Shown: positions 53,162 to 61,040 of the stretch, in pieces
How positions within the stretch are numbered: the first letter of the stretch is position 1
Layout of the letters: each line of letters begins with the position of its first letter
NCBI GenBank assembly: GCA_039984715.1
Contig: JBDWUA010000009.1
Location: forward strand, 149,711-213,710
Length of the DNA: 64,000 nt
Direction: 5' to 3'
Origin: JABSSA01 sp039984715
Lineage (GTDB): Bacteria; Pseudomonadota; Alphaproteobacteria; Rhodobacterales; Rhodobacteraceae
The notes under the pieces: generated by a model
What the model saw: only the letters and a program-made list of their open reading frames with translations
Databases searched by the model: none
Told to the model about the DNA's origin: nothing
Position numbers and translations under genes: made by a program

Positions 53162-53935
53162 ATGAGTACGGGGCAATCACTTTCCGACCGCATCGCAGCT
53201 CTTGCTGAGGAAACGCCTGACTTTGAAGGGCGTGCACGGGTTTTAGCACCTGCCGATCTGGAAACACTACTGGATACAATTGATTCAACGGTTCTTCCTT
53301 GTGCGCTGACGTTCGACACGGGAACGGCTCAGCTAACGCTTGAAGTCGCCGGGCGCCGATTACACGCTGTAAAAAGTGTGGGCGGCGATCTGACTGCATC
53401 AGACCGATTGATTGATCAGCCATTGTCGATGGACGATGAAATTTTACGTGCCGCAACCGCAAAATTGCTCAAGACTTTTCTGGACGATGCAACGACCCTG
53501 ACCGTTTCGATCAGCCCGGCAGCTGCAGACGTATTGGACGATGCAGAAAGCCTGTCGGTCGCGACCTTGCGCGAAGATCTTGATTTGGGTGCAAATGACA
53601 GCGCCTTGCCCGTCTTTGAACGGTTTCAAAGTAGAACCGAAACCTACATGACCGCCGCCATACATTTGCGCGACGGAAACTTAGTTCAAACCAGCGGTTC
53701 AGTGGCCCACACGGTCAGTCTAAAGATTGCTTTGACGACCCAACTGGCGGCCTTCCGGGATGCTCGCAACAAAGTGAGCAAAAGTCATTCAGAACCGTCC
53801 CTGACGATCTTCGCTGACGCGATCGAGTCTGGCATAAGCCTATGTCTTGCCACAATTGGGTCAGAAATGCTTATCTCTGCGTGTACGACACCCGACATAA
53901 GTGCAATAAACAAGGTGTTTAGACGAATTGTGTGA
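53162..53935 (+). CDS. Protein of unknown function after the LC7-like gene
   Basis: The 257-residue soluble protein has no recognised domain. It has an N-terminal helical region, a central part LPCALTFDTGTAQLTLEVAGRR and a C-terminal stretch LTIFADAIESGISLCLATIG that again has the feel of an LC7-like or GAF-like fold. The ATG at 53162 with GAGGTCAGC upstream is preferred over an in-frame ATG at 53138 inside the previous gene. It probably belongs with the upstream small protein. Confidence 0.55.
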   Translation: MSTGQSLSDRIAALAEETPDFEGRARVLAPADLETLLDTIDSTVLPCALTFDTGTAQLTLEVAGRRLHAVKSVGGDLTASDRLIDQPLSMDDEILRAATAKLLKTFLDDATTLTVSISPAAADVLDDAESLSVATLREDLDLGANDSALPVFERFQSRTETYMTAAIHLRDGNLVQTSGSVAHTVSLKIALTTQLAAFRDARNKVSKSHSEPSLTIFADAIESGISLCLATIGSEMLISACTTPDISAINKVFRRIV

Positions 53936-53974
53936 CAACATAGACACATCAGCTTAGACCCGTCTATTGTTCAC
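53931..53974 (+). terminator. Possible terminator with imperfect stem
   Basis: TGTGACAACATAGAC and GTCTATTGTTCACA can pair with one bulge around a 15-nt loop, and the sequence after it is AT-rich. The stop codon of the upstream gene lies inside the left arm. It may end the kinase/GTPase/LC7 transcription unit. Confidence 0.35.
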
Positions 53975-53981
53975 AAACTTT

Positions 53982-54009
53982 CTAAAATTCGCCTAAAAAT
54001 CGCCTGATC
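53982..54009 (+). promoter_or_regulatory. 28-nt conserved element upstream of the first PstS-OmpA gene
   Basis: The element contains two copies of an 11-nt unit in direct repeat, TAAAATTCGCC and TAAAAATCGCC, followed by TGATC. A near copy (23 of 28 bases) occurs at 56848-56875 before the paralogous gene. The 11-nt spacing equals one helical turn and is typical for sites of OmpR/PhoB-family response regulators. It lies 111 nt upstream of the start codon. Confidence 0.55.
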
Positions 54010-54120
54010 GTTCTCTGATCTTCATTCCTGTGAAATGATCTGGACGGCGTACCTTTTACATCCGCATCCGAAGAAATGTGTGGGTCGAGCAGTACGTCAA
54101 ACCAATGAGAGGAGAACGCC

Positions 54121-55716
54121 ATGATCAACAAAGCGATTTTCAAGCGATCCAGTGCTGTTTGCGCGCTGGTCGTTGCTGGGGCCTTAACAGCTCCAACTAC
54201 CGGTTTTGCAGACGAAGTAACCCTAAAGTCTTCGGATGGCACCGTTAACATCGTCGGCGAATTCAAAGGGTTTGAAGAAAACTCTTACGTCGTCAAAACT
54301 GGATTGGGTGAACTGCGCATCTCGGCCGAACGTGTCCGTTGTGAAGGCGCAGCCTGTCCAGTGTTCGAAACGACATCTGCGGATGTTGTCATCGCGGGTT
54401 CTGATACCGTCGGTCTGGGTATGATGCCTTTGTTGTTGGAAGGCTATGCTGGCTTTCTTGACGCAGAATCGACTGTGACGGCGACATCGCAAGAAGGTGA
54501 ACTGATTGCTGAACTGATTGGCGACCAAGGTTTTGGCGATCCACTCGGAAGCTATCTGGTGTCCTCAACAGCATCGGGTGACGCGTTCACCAAGCTGTTG
54601 TCTAATGACACTGAAATCGGCATGGCATCTCGCCGCATCAAACCGGCCGAAGCACGCGCATTGCGTGATGCAGGTGCTGGTAACATGATCAGCCCTGATC
54701 AAGAACATATCATCGCAGTCGATAGCCTTGTTGTTATCACGCACCCAGAAAACCCAATCCAGACTTTGTCAATGGAACAGCTGGGCGACATCTATTCCGG
54801 TAAAATCACCAACTGGTCACAAGTCGGTGGTCCAAACCTGAAAATCAAAGTCATCGGTCGTCAGCAGGGTTCCGGTACAAGTGCTATCTTCTATGGCCGT
54901 ATTCTGGGTGAAGCAGATGAATGGACCCTCGCGTCCGACATCACAGTCGCTGAGAACAACAACGAAGCCGCTGCACTGGTTAACGAAGACGCCGCAGCCA
55001 TTGGATTTGTTGGCTATGCGTTCCAACGTGGTGCAAAGGCCCTGTCGCTTGTGAACGAATGCGGAATCACGATGAAGCCTGACGCGTTTTCGGCACGGAC
55101 CGAAGAATACGCCCTGCAACGTCGTTTGTATCTTTATAACCGCTCTGACAACCTGTCCGAAGCGTCCGAAGACTTCTTGCAATATGCATTGTCTGACAAT
55201 GCTGACGGCGTCATCGCAAAGTCCGGCTTTATTGGTCTGGAAATCGATCAGCGCCCAATGACAGCGGACAGTGATCGTGCACAAGCATTGGCGAACAAAA
55301 CTGTTGATGCTTTTGAAGGACGCGTTGTCAATGAAATGCTTGGCACGATGGTCAACTACGACCGCTTGTCGACAACGTTCCGTTTCCGCACTGGATCGTC
55401 CAAACTGGACGAACGTGGCGTGAAAGACATGAAGCGTCTGACAGAATTTCTTGAAAATGCGCCGGCAGGTACAAAAATCATGGCGGTTGGCTTTACTGAC
55501 AGTGTTGGTGCATTCGCCAGCAACCGCGGTTTGTCCCAGCGTCGCGCACAACAAGTTCTGGATGACCTAAAGAGCTTTGGTGGCGGACGCCTAGGCGGAA
55601 TCGAGATGGCATCCACTGGATACGGTGAAATTGCGCCATCAGCTTGCAACATCTCAGAAGACGGGCGCCGCATCAATCGGCGCGTCGAAATTTGGGTCAC
55701 AAACCAGTCCGGTTAA
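54121..55716 (+). CDS. PstS-like binding protein fused to OmpA domain (first copy)
   Basis: The 531-residue protein has a signal peptide (about 1-30) and a small beta-rich domain (about 32-85, VTLKSSDGTVNIVGEF to CEGAACP). A PstS-like phosphate-binding fold follows (about 88-390, with SDTVG, RRIKPAEARALRDAG and GRQQGSGTSAIF). The C-terminal OmpA domain (about 420-531) has FRFRTGSSKLDERG and FTDSVGAFASNRGLSQRRAQQV. OmpA domains bind peptidoglycan, so it is a cell-wall-held receptor rather than a free transport protein, and no PstCAB genes are near. GAGGAGA precedes the ATG. Its paralogue lies at 56993. Confidence 0.92.
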   Translation: MINKAIFKRSSAVCALVVAGALTAPTTGFADEVTLKSSDGTVNIVGEFKGFEENSYVVKTGLGELRISAERVRCEGAACPVFETTSADVVIAGSDTVGLGMMPLLLEGYAGFLDAESTVTATSQEGELIAELIGDQGFGDPLGSYLVSSTASGDAFTKLLSNDTEIGMASRRIKPAEARALRDAGAGNMISPDQEHIIAVDSLVVITHPENPIQTLSMEQLGDIYSGKITNWSQVGGPNLKIKVIGRQQGSGTSAIFYGRILGEADEWTLASDITVAENNNEAAALVNEDAAAIGFVGYAFQRGAKALSLVNECGITMKPDAFSARTEEYALQRRLYLYNRSDNLSEASEDFLQYALSDNADGVIAKSGFIGLEIDQRPMTADSDRAQALANKTVDAFEGRVVNEMLGTMVNYDRLSTTFRFRTGSSKLDERGVKDMKRLTEFLENAPAGTKIMAVGFTDSVGAFASNRGLSQRRAQQVLDDLKSFGGGRLGGIEMASTGYGEIAPSACNISEDGRRINRRVEIWVTNQSG

Positions 55717-55724
55717 GGGTCAAT

Positions 55725-55757
55725 CAGCGGGGTTCGCTTGGGCGACCCCTGCTTTTC
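55725..55757 (+). terminator. Hairpin terminator after the first PstS-OmpA gene
   Basis: AGCGGGGT and ACCCCTGCT pair with one mismatch, with an inner TCGC/GCG, and are followed by TTTTCTTC. It probably gives partial termination before the PilJ-type gene. Confidence 0.6.
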
Positions 55758-55791
55758 TTCCCGACTAAATGTGACTTAAGGAGATAGTAAT

Positions 55792-56694
55792 ATGTTAAAA
55801 ACTCTCGTTACGCTTGCCTTCGCTGGCACAACAACACTCTTCGTCAGCACCGCAGCTGTTGCAGAGAAAAGCGGCAACTTTATCTTGGACGAAGGCGCAA
55901 GTGAACGCATCGACGTTGCTGGAAAACTTCGGATGCTCAGCCAACGTATCCCGGCAACAGCTTGTTTTGCTCACGTCGGAATCCAAACCGATGAGAACAA
56001 AGCGACCTTGGCTTCAAGTGCGGCGGAATTCAGCAACATTCTTACCGCCCTGCAAGAGGGATCACCTGAAATTGGTATCCCATCCAAAGAAGGCGATTTC
56101 ACTGTATTGCGCGCCTTAAAAACGGTTCAAAACGTTTGGCAGCCGCTGCAAAAGAACATCGATAACGTCATCGATTTGGGCGGGTACAAATGGTCCGTTG
56201 CTTATGTAGCGAACCAAAGCGTGCCTTTGCTGGACGAATCGAACTGGCTTAGCAGCGTTCTGATCGGAGAATATTCCGACCCAGCCGTTTTGTTGCAGGC
56301 CGACGCGCTGACAATCGATATCGCAGGGCGTCAACGCACCTTGTCGCAGCGCATTGCCAAATCGACATGCTTGTATTCGACTGGACTGGAAACGGTCTAT
56401 GCTGGTCAAGAACTTGTCGAAGCTCGTCAACACTATGATGCGTCTTTGAATGCTCTGCGCTTCGGGATGCCAGAAGCCGGTATCCAAGCCAGCAAGAGCG
56501 CTCAAATCAATTCAGAGCTCGACGAAATCTTGGTTCAGTGGGGCGGTGTGCAATCGATCCTTGATGCCGTCGTCGCTGGAAAAGCCGTTTCTGACGCCGA
56601 CCGTGAAGAGGTTCTTAACGTCATGAACGCGTTGACCTTGGCAATGGAAACAGTTGTGATCCATTACAACGATGAATCGAAGCTTGGTCTTTGA
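55792..56694 (+). CDS. Secreted double PilJ-type helical protein (first copy)
   Basis: The 300-residue protein has a signal peptide (about 1-24) and two copies of the PilJ/NarX-type four-helix sensor motif. The first contains ERIDVAGKLRMLSQRI near 38 and the second TIDIAGRQRTLSQRIAK near 178. No membrane segment follows, so it is a soluble periplasmic protein rather than a receptor kinase. Paired cysteines occur near the start of each unit. It follows the PstS-OmpA gene by 75 nt; a paralogue follows the second PstS-OmpA gene. TAAGGAGA precedes the ATG. Confidence 0.85.
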   Translation: MLKTLVTLAFAGTTTLFVSTAAVAEKSGNFILDEGASERIDVAGKLRMLSQRIPATACFAHVGIQTDENKATLASSAAEFSNILTALQEGSPEIGIPSKEGDFTVLRALKTVQNVWQPLQKNIDNVIDLGGYKWSVAYVANQSVPLLDESNWLSSVLIGEYSDPAVLLQADALTIDIAGRQRTLSQRIAKSTCLYSTGLETVYAGQELVEARQHYDASLNALRFGMPEAGIQASKSAQINSELDEILVQWGGVQSILDAVVAGKAVSDADREEVLNVMNALTLAMETVVIHYNDESKLGL

Positions 56695-56716
56695 CACATT
56701 CTGGTTAATACGAATC

Positions 56717-56748
56717 AAAAAAGCGCTTCAATGAGGCGCTTTTTTTTG
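56717..56748 (+). terminator. Rho-independent terminator after the first pair
   Basis: AAAAAAGCGC and GCGCTTTTTTTT pair around TTCAATGAG, and the U-run is part of the right arm. This is a strong terminator that separates the first PstS-OmpA/PilJ pair from the second. Confidence 0.85.
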
Positions 56749-56847
56749 GAAATTGTTTCAGTTTTTCGCGGTTTTCGTGATCAAAAATCCGGTTTTTGCT
56801 TACGTCAAGTTGAAACTGTACTCTCATAAGTAGATTATTTCACACAC

Positions 56848-56875
56848 CTAAAATTTGCCCCAAATTTGCCTGATC
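56848..56875 (+). promoter_or_regulatory. 28-nt conserved element upstream of the second PstS-OmpA gene
   Basis: This is the near copy of the element at 53982. The 11-nt units read TAAAATTTGCC and CCAAATTTGCC, followed by TGATC. It lies 117 nt before the start codon, a distance close to that of the first copy. Conservation could reflect shared regulation or the tandem duplication itself. Confidence 0.55.
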
Positions 56876-56992
56876 TGCCCACCAAACATATTAGCGTCAA
56901 CCAACCGATCGCCTTCTTTTTGGGCAATGTCGGTTCATAAAAAACTTTAGTCGGCTCGAGCAGCGCGACGATAATCATAGGAAGGAAATGCT

Positions 56993-58585
56993 ATGATCAA
57001 GAAATCGGTTTTCAAACAAACAAGCGCAATGTGCGCTTTGGCCATTGCAGGCGTTGTCGCAATGCCAGCATCAGTTTTCGCCGATCAGGTTACTCTGAAG
57101 TCTTCTGACGGAACGGTTAACATCGTCGGCGACTTTCAAGGCTTTGAAGAAAACGCATACATCATCAAAACTGGTCTTGGTGAACTGCGTATTTCAGCCG
57201 AACGCGTGCGTTGTGAAGGCGACGCTTGTCCCGTCTTTGAAACAGCGTCTGCGGACACCATCATTGCCGGTTCCGACACTGTTGGTCTTGGTGTTATGCC
57301 TCTCCTTCTTGAAGGATACGCAGGCTTCCTTGACGCTGAATCGACTGTAACAGCGACGTCTACGGACGGTGAAATTCTTGCTGAAATGATTGGCGACCAA
57401 GGTTTCGGCGATCCGCTTGGCAGCTATCTGGTGTCTTCAACTGCGTCAGGCGATGCGTTTAGCAAGCTTCTCGCTAAAGATACTGAAATTGGTATGGCCT
57501 CGCGTCGCATCAAACCTGCAGAAGCACGCGCCCTGCGTGATGCCGGTGCAGGTAACATGATCAACCCGACACAAGAACACATCGTCGCGGTCGACAGCCT
57601 TGTTGTCATCACACACCCGAATAACCCGATCAAAAAGATCTCGATGGCTCAACTGGCCGACATCTATTCGGGCAAAATCACCAACTGGAAACAGCTGGGC
57701 GGTGAAGACGCGAAGATCAATGTATTCCACCGCCAAGACGGTTCGGGTACGCGTTCGGTCTTTGTGAATGCAGTCTTTGGCAAGGACGGCGAAACCGGAT
57801 CCGTTGATGCACAAGTTGCTGAAGATAACTCGAAAATGGCATCGGCTGTGAACCAGGACGAGCATGCAATCGGATTTGTGTCCTATGCATTCCAACGTGG
57901 CGCAAAAGCGCTGTCGCTGGTGAACGAATGCGGGATCACAATGACACCTGACGCGTTCTCGGCTCGGACTGAAGAATACGCCCTGCAACGTCGCCTGTAT
58001 CTCTATAACCGCGCTGACAATCTGTCAGATTCATCACGCGAATTCCTTGATTTCGTTGTTTCTGACAATGCGGATGGCGTGATTGCGAAATCGGGCTTTA
58101 TCGGCCTCGGCATCGACAAACGCGATATGCCACTAGATGGTGAACGTGCACGTGCGTTGCTGAACAATGACGTTGACGCCTTTGAAGGCGGCGTAATGCG
58201 CGAAATGCTCAGCACGATGGTTGACTATGACCGTCTGTCGACAACGTTCCGCTTCCGTACAGGGTCTTCAAACCTTGACGAACGCGGTCAACTCGACATG
58301 AAACGCTTGTCACATTATCTGGAATCAGCTCCAGCAGGCAGCAAAGTCATGTTGGTTGGGTTCACAGACAGTGTTGGCGCCTTCCAAAGCAACCGTGGTC
58401 TGTCACAACGCCGTGCGCAGCAGGTTCTTGAGGAACTGAAAACAGTTGCCGGTGATCGTGTCGCTAATGTCGAACTGGCCGCCGCTGGATTTGGCGAAGT
58501 GTCACCATCTGCGTGTAACGTGTCCGAAGAAGGACGTCGCATCAACCGCCGGGTTGAGGTTTGGATTTCGAACCAAGCCGGATAA
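56993..58585 (+). CDS. PstS-like binding protein fused to OmpA domain (second copy)
   Basis: The 530-residue protein has the same architecture as the copy at 54121: signal peptide, small beta domain, PstS-like fold and C-terminal OmpA domain (FRFRTGSSNLDERG, FTDSVGAFQSNRGLSQRRAQQV). Most of the length is nearly identical in residue choice, but the ligand-loop region differs: HRQDGSGTRSVFVNAVFG here versus GRQQGSGTSAIFYGRILG in the first copy, followed by a region of low similarity. The SGTR form is closer to classic phosphate-binding PstS. GGAAGGAAA precedes the ATG. Confidence 0.92.
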   Translation: MIKKSVFKQTSAMCALAIAGVVAMPASVFADQVTLKSSDGTVNIVGDFQGFEENAYIIKTGLGELRISAERVRCEGDACPVFETASADTIIAGSDTVGLGVMPLLLEGYAGFLDAESTVTATSTDGEILAEMIGDQGFGDPLGSYLVSSTASGDAFSKLLAKDTEIGMASRRIKPAEARALRDAGAGNMINPTQEHIVAVDSLVVITHPNNPIKKISMAQLADIYSGKITNWKQLGGEDAKINVFHRQDGSGTRSVFVNAVFGKDGETGSVDAQVAEDNSKMASAVNQDEHAIGFVSYAFQRGAKALSLVNECGITMTPDAFSARTEEYALQRRLYLYNRADNLSDSSREFLDFVVSDNADGVIAKSGFIGLGIDKRDMPLDGERARALLNNDVDAFEGGVMREMLSTMVDYDRLSTTFRFRTGSSNLDERGQLDMKRLSHYLESAPAGSKVMLVGFTDSVGAFQSNRGLSQRRAQQVLEELKTVAGDRVANVELAAAGFGEVSPSACNVSEEGRRINRRVEVWISNQAG

Positions 58586-58592
58586 GACCTCA

Positions 58593-58616
58593 GGGCGAGG
58601 GATCTTCTCTCGCCCA
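58593..58616 (+). terminator. GC-rich hairpin after the second PstS-OmpA gene
   Basis: GGGCGAG and CTCGCCC form a 7-bp stem right after the stop codon. No T-run follows, so it is probably an mRNA-stabilising hairpin that raises the level of the upstream gene over the PilJ-type gene. Confidence 0.45.
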
Positions 58617-58663
58617 CCCCACCCCATCAAATCAAATCAAATTTATGTCGTAGGAGCTGCCTC

Positions 58664-59596
58664 ATGTTTAAGGCATTGATGAAGCACGTGTTGGTACTTG
58701 GAACCGTCACCGGAACGCTAATGAGCTCTTCTGCTTATGCAGAAAAACACTTGCCGCCCGGAGTACTTGAAAGAATTTCATTTCTCGAAGAAATCGGCGC
58801 GAGCGAACGCATAAATTATGCTGGCAAACTTCGTATGCTTACCCAGCGCATCGCCGGTGCCGCATGTTTCGACCATGCAGGTATTGATGTCGAACACTCG
58901 GCAAAAGTCTTACACGATGCCACGGTAGAATTCGATCGTATCTTGTTCGGTCTGGAATTTGGCGACGCTGGCCTAGGAATGGTTGGCGAAGAGAAAGACC
59001 GCAAGGTTCTTTTCGACCTGAAACAAATCCATGAGCACTGGGATTACTTGCACGTCGAAATCGAAGATATTATCAAGACAGGTGGAACAGACGAAGAAGT
59101 CTTGCACCTTGCTCACGAAAGCTATGAGACACTGAAAATCGCCCAACATTTGGTGAGTGTCGTTTCCGGTGAGTATTCCAATCCCGCTGCATTGATGCAG
59201 GCGGATGCGCTCACTATCGATATTGCCGGGCGTCAAAGGATGTTGGCACAGCGAATTTCAAAATACGCATGCTTGATCAGCTCTGACTTGGACGTGGAAT
59301 TTTCCCAAAAAGAAATGGCAGCCAGCCGCGAAATGTACGAAGTTTCACTGAACGCGTTGCGCTTTGGGATGCCGAATGCCGGAATTCATGCAACGGTCGA
59401 TCCGGAAATTCAGGCAGGTTTGGACGAAATTTTGGAAATTTGGGAAGTTGAAAAACCCATTCTGGATTCGATTGCCGCTGGCGAAGACGTTTCAGATGAA
59501 AATTTGGCGCTCATTTTCAACAAGATGAACGAACTTACTGGGCGGATGAACACGCTTGTCGGTCTTTACACCGAGGATTCCAAGCAAGGTTTGTAA
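58664..59596 (+). CDS. Secreted double PilJ-type helical protein (second copy)
   Basis: The 310-residue protein has a signal peptide (about 1-26) and two PilJ/NarX-like units with ERINYAGKLRMLTQRIAGAAC near 46 and TIDIAGRQRMLAQRISKYAC near 186. It is a diverged paralogue of the protein at 55792 and keeps the cysteine in each unit and the C-terminal LRFGMPNAGI motif. The pair has drifted more than the PstS-OmpA pair, suggesting a different ligand or partner. TAGGAG precedes the ATG. Confidence 0.85.
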   Translation: MFKALMKHVLVLGTVTGTLMSSSAYAEKHLPPGVLERISFLEEIGASERINYAGKLRMLTQRIAGAACFDHAGIDVEHSAKVLHDATVEFDRILFGLEFGDAGLGMVGEEKDRKVLFDLKQIHEHWDYLHVEIEDIIKTGGTDEEVLHLAHESYETLKIAQHLVSVVSGEYSNPAALMQADALTIDIAGRQRMLAQRISKYACLISSDLDVEFSQKEMAASREMYEVSLNALRFGMPNAGIHATVDPEIQAGLDEILEIWEVEKPILDSIAAGEDVSDENLALIFNKMNELTGRMNTLVGLYTEDSKQGL

Positions 59597-59625
59597 ACCG
59601 ACTTTCGCTTTACTGTAACTTGATG

Positions 59626-59663
59626 AAAACCGGTGCCGTTTCCAAACGGCTCCGGTTTTTTTG
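59626..59663 (+). terminator. Rho-independent terminator after the second pair
   Basis: AAAACCGG pairs with CCGGTTTT and the inner GCCGTTT pairs with AAACGGC, with TTTTTTT at the end. This is a strong terminator that closes the whole region 4 gene set. Confidence 0.9.
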
Positions 59664-59730
59664 CCTTTACCAAAGCGTTTCTTGGAATTGATTGATCCGC
59701 AAACGCAGGATGACATGAAACAAGCGCCAG

Positions 59731-60245
59731 TTGTCCGGCGAGGTCAATGAAAAGGCATTGCGTTGGGTTGATCCTGCCCGGTGCTGCATGTGGGACCACA
59801 ACAGCCGTGTTTACAGTCTGCTGAACGACGAAAACTGCTGCGATCTTTTCGACAGGGTCCGCGTACAAGGACATGAGGAATTTGCAGCAATCGTGCGCCC
59901 TGTGGATGATCCAGCGTTTGGATCCGAAATGGACTGTGATGCGCGCCGTCATTTCGCAGCGTCTTGGTTGCAGACGAATAGCACCGCAATCTGATCGATG
60001 TGCGCGACTTGTCCGACGAAGAAGCGTTTCGCTGGGTGACATCGAAATCCGAGATCGTGCGGGTATGTCCGGTTACGCGTTCGATTGATTACGTTGATGC
60101 GGTGGCGCTGTTATATGGCGGTCGCCAAAAGGCGATGGCCGAACGTCTCGAGGTCGGCCAGCTTTGGCTGTCGCGCCATTCGCAATTCACGAGTTGCCTC
60201 TTGGCGTTTTATGTTGTGGAACGTCGCGCACTTTTGACTCGATGA
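59731..60245 (+). pseudogene. Decayed ParB-family partition protein gene
   Basis: Pieces in different frames read like a plasmid-type ParB/RepB: LRWVDPARCCMWDHNSRVYS, then NDENCCDLFDRVRVQGHEEF and AIVRPVDDPAFGSEM in one frame. VRDLSDEEAFRW then follows in another, LGDIEIRDRAGMSGYAFD in a third, and YVDAVALLYGGRQKAMAERL again in the second. A stop near 59992 and at least two further frame changes show that the gene is broken. It may mark a past plasmid or island integration. Confidence 0.7.
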
Positions 60246-60479
60246 ACCGGATTTTCTGAATCGTATCAATGGGCCGCCTCAGGCAATACTGACCCAAACC
60301 ACCCGTTCGCTGCGTACCGCATGAACTGGCGCAGTGAGGGACTTTGCTGCCCTCTGCTGCTGGTGTTTCAATGTCCGGTTTGCTGAACCGTTCGAAAACG
60401 GTGGTTTTTGGAATAGGCGTTAACACCTACTATATGGCTAGGCTTGCCATCCTTAAGACCCCCGACTTAGTGTGCAAAG
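60246..60479. other. Short intergenic region
   Basis: No gene is supported here. A minus-strand frame of 79 codons covering part of it has no ribosome binding site and no recognisable family and is disregarded. The end of the region (from about 60420) becomes AT-rich and probably holds the promoter of the orphan gene. Confidence 0.4.
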
Positions 60480-61040
60480 ATGAAACGGCAGACATTCAAT
60501 CACCTTTATCAGGATGAGGTATCAGACCCTCTTTCCTCACTCGGCTTTGAAGGCATCGGAGGAAAATCACTTAGATATTCAGATGGTATACGCGACCTTA
60601 GATTCATTAATTTGGGGGGAGGATTTCGCAAGGTTGGTGCTCTACGGACAATGATATGTTTTCGACATCAATTCCTCCAACCGCTTCAAAAAAACCATAT
60701 GGAAGCGGATGTTTTCGACGTAACAGAATTTCCTAGAAAGCTAACATTCCACGATTTTTCAGGAACGTTTGTCCCTCCAAGTTATCGAAGCAACGATTTT
60801 CATAGATGGGGATACGATAGTCTAGAGTATGCTGATGAGACCAAACAAAATGTGTCTGAACGTCTGCAAAAAATCCGAGTTCTTATCGCCGAGCGGGTCT
60901 TGCCGTGGGTCAAGACTCTGACGCCGGAAAGCGAACTGAAGCAGCTCGAAGGACGCGGATATTCGACTTGGTACGAAGTTAAATGGATCGCCGACTACAA
61001 AAGCTTCATCGCTGAAAATGCTTCAACGGAGGATAAGTAG
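60480..61040 (+). CDS. Hypothetical protein, AT-rich orphan (possibly DUF4304-like)
   Basis: The 186-residue soluble protein shows an opening pattern of a helix, then GFEGIGGKSLRYSDGIRDLRF, somewhat like DUF4304 proteins, but the match is loose. The first two thirds of the gene are clearly more AT-rich than its neighbours. It lies in a decayed stretch next to a broken ParB gene, so horizontal acquisition is likely. No good ribosome binding site precedes the ATG. Confidence 0.5.
   Translation: MKRQTFNHLYQDEVSDPLSSLGFEGIGGKSLRYSDGIRDLRFINLGGGFRKVGALRTMICFRHQFLQPLQKNHMEADVFDVTEFPRKLTFHDFSGTFVPPSYRSNDFHRWGYDSLEYADETKQNVSERLQKIRVLIAERVLPWVKTLTPESELKQLEGRGYSTWYEVKWIADYKSFIAENASTEDK

Noticed and set aside
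54121..58585. PstS-like genes as part of a phosphate ABC transporter
   Set aside because: No PstC, PstA, PstB or PhoU genes are adjacent and the proteins are fused to a peptidoglycan-binding OmpA domain.
60187..60426. 79-codon minus-strand frame
   Set aside because: No ribosome binding site and no recognisable family; it overlaps the decayed ParB gene.
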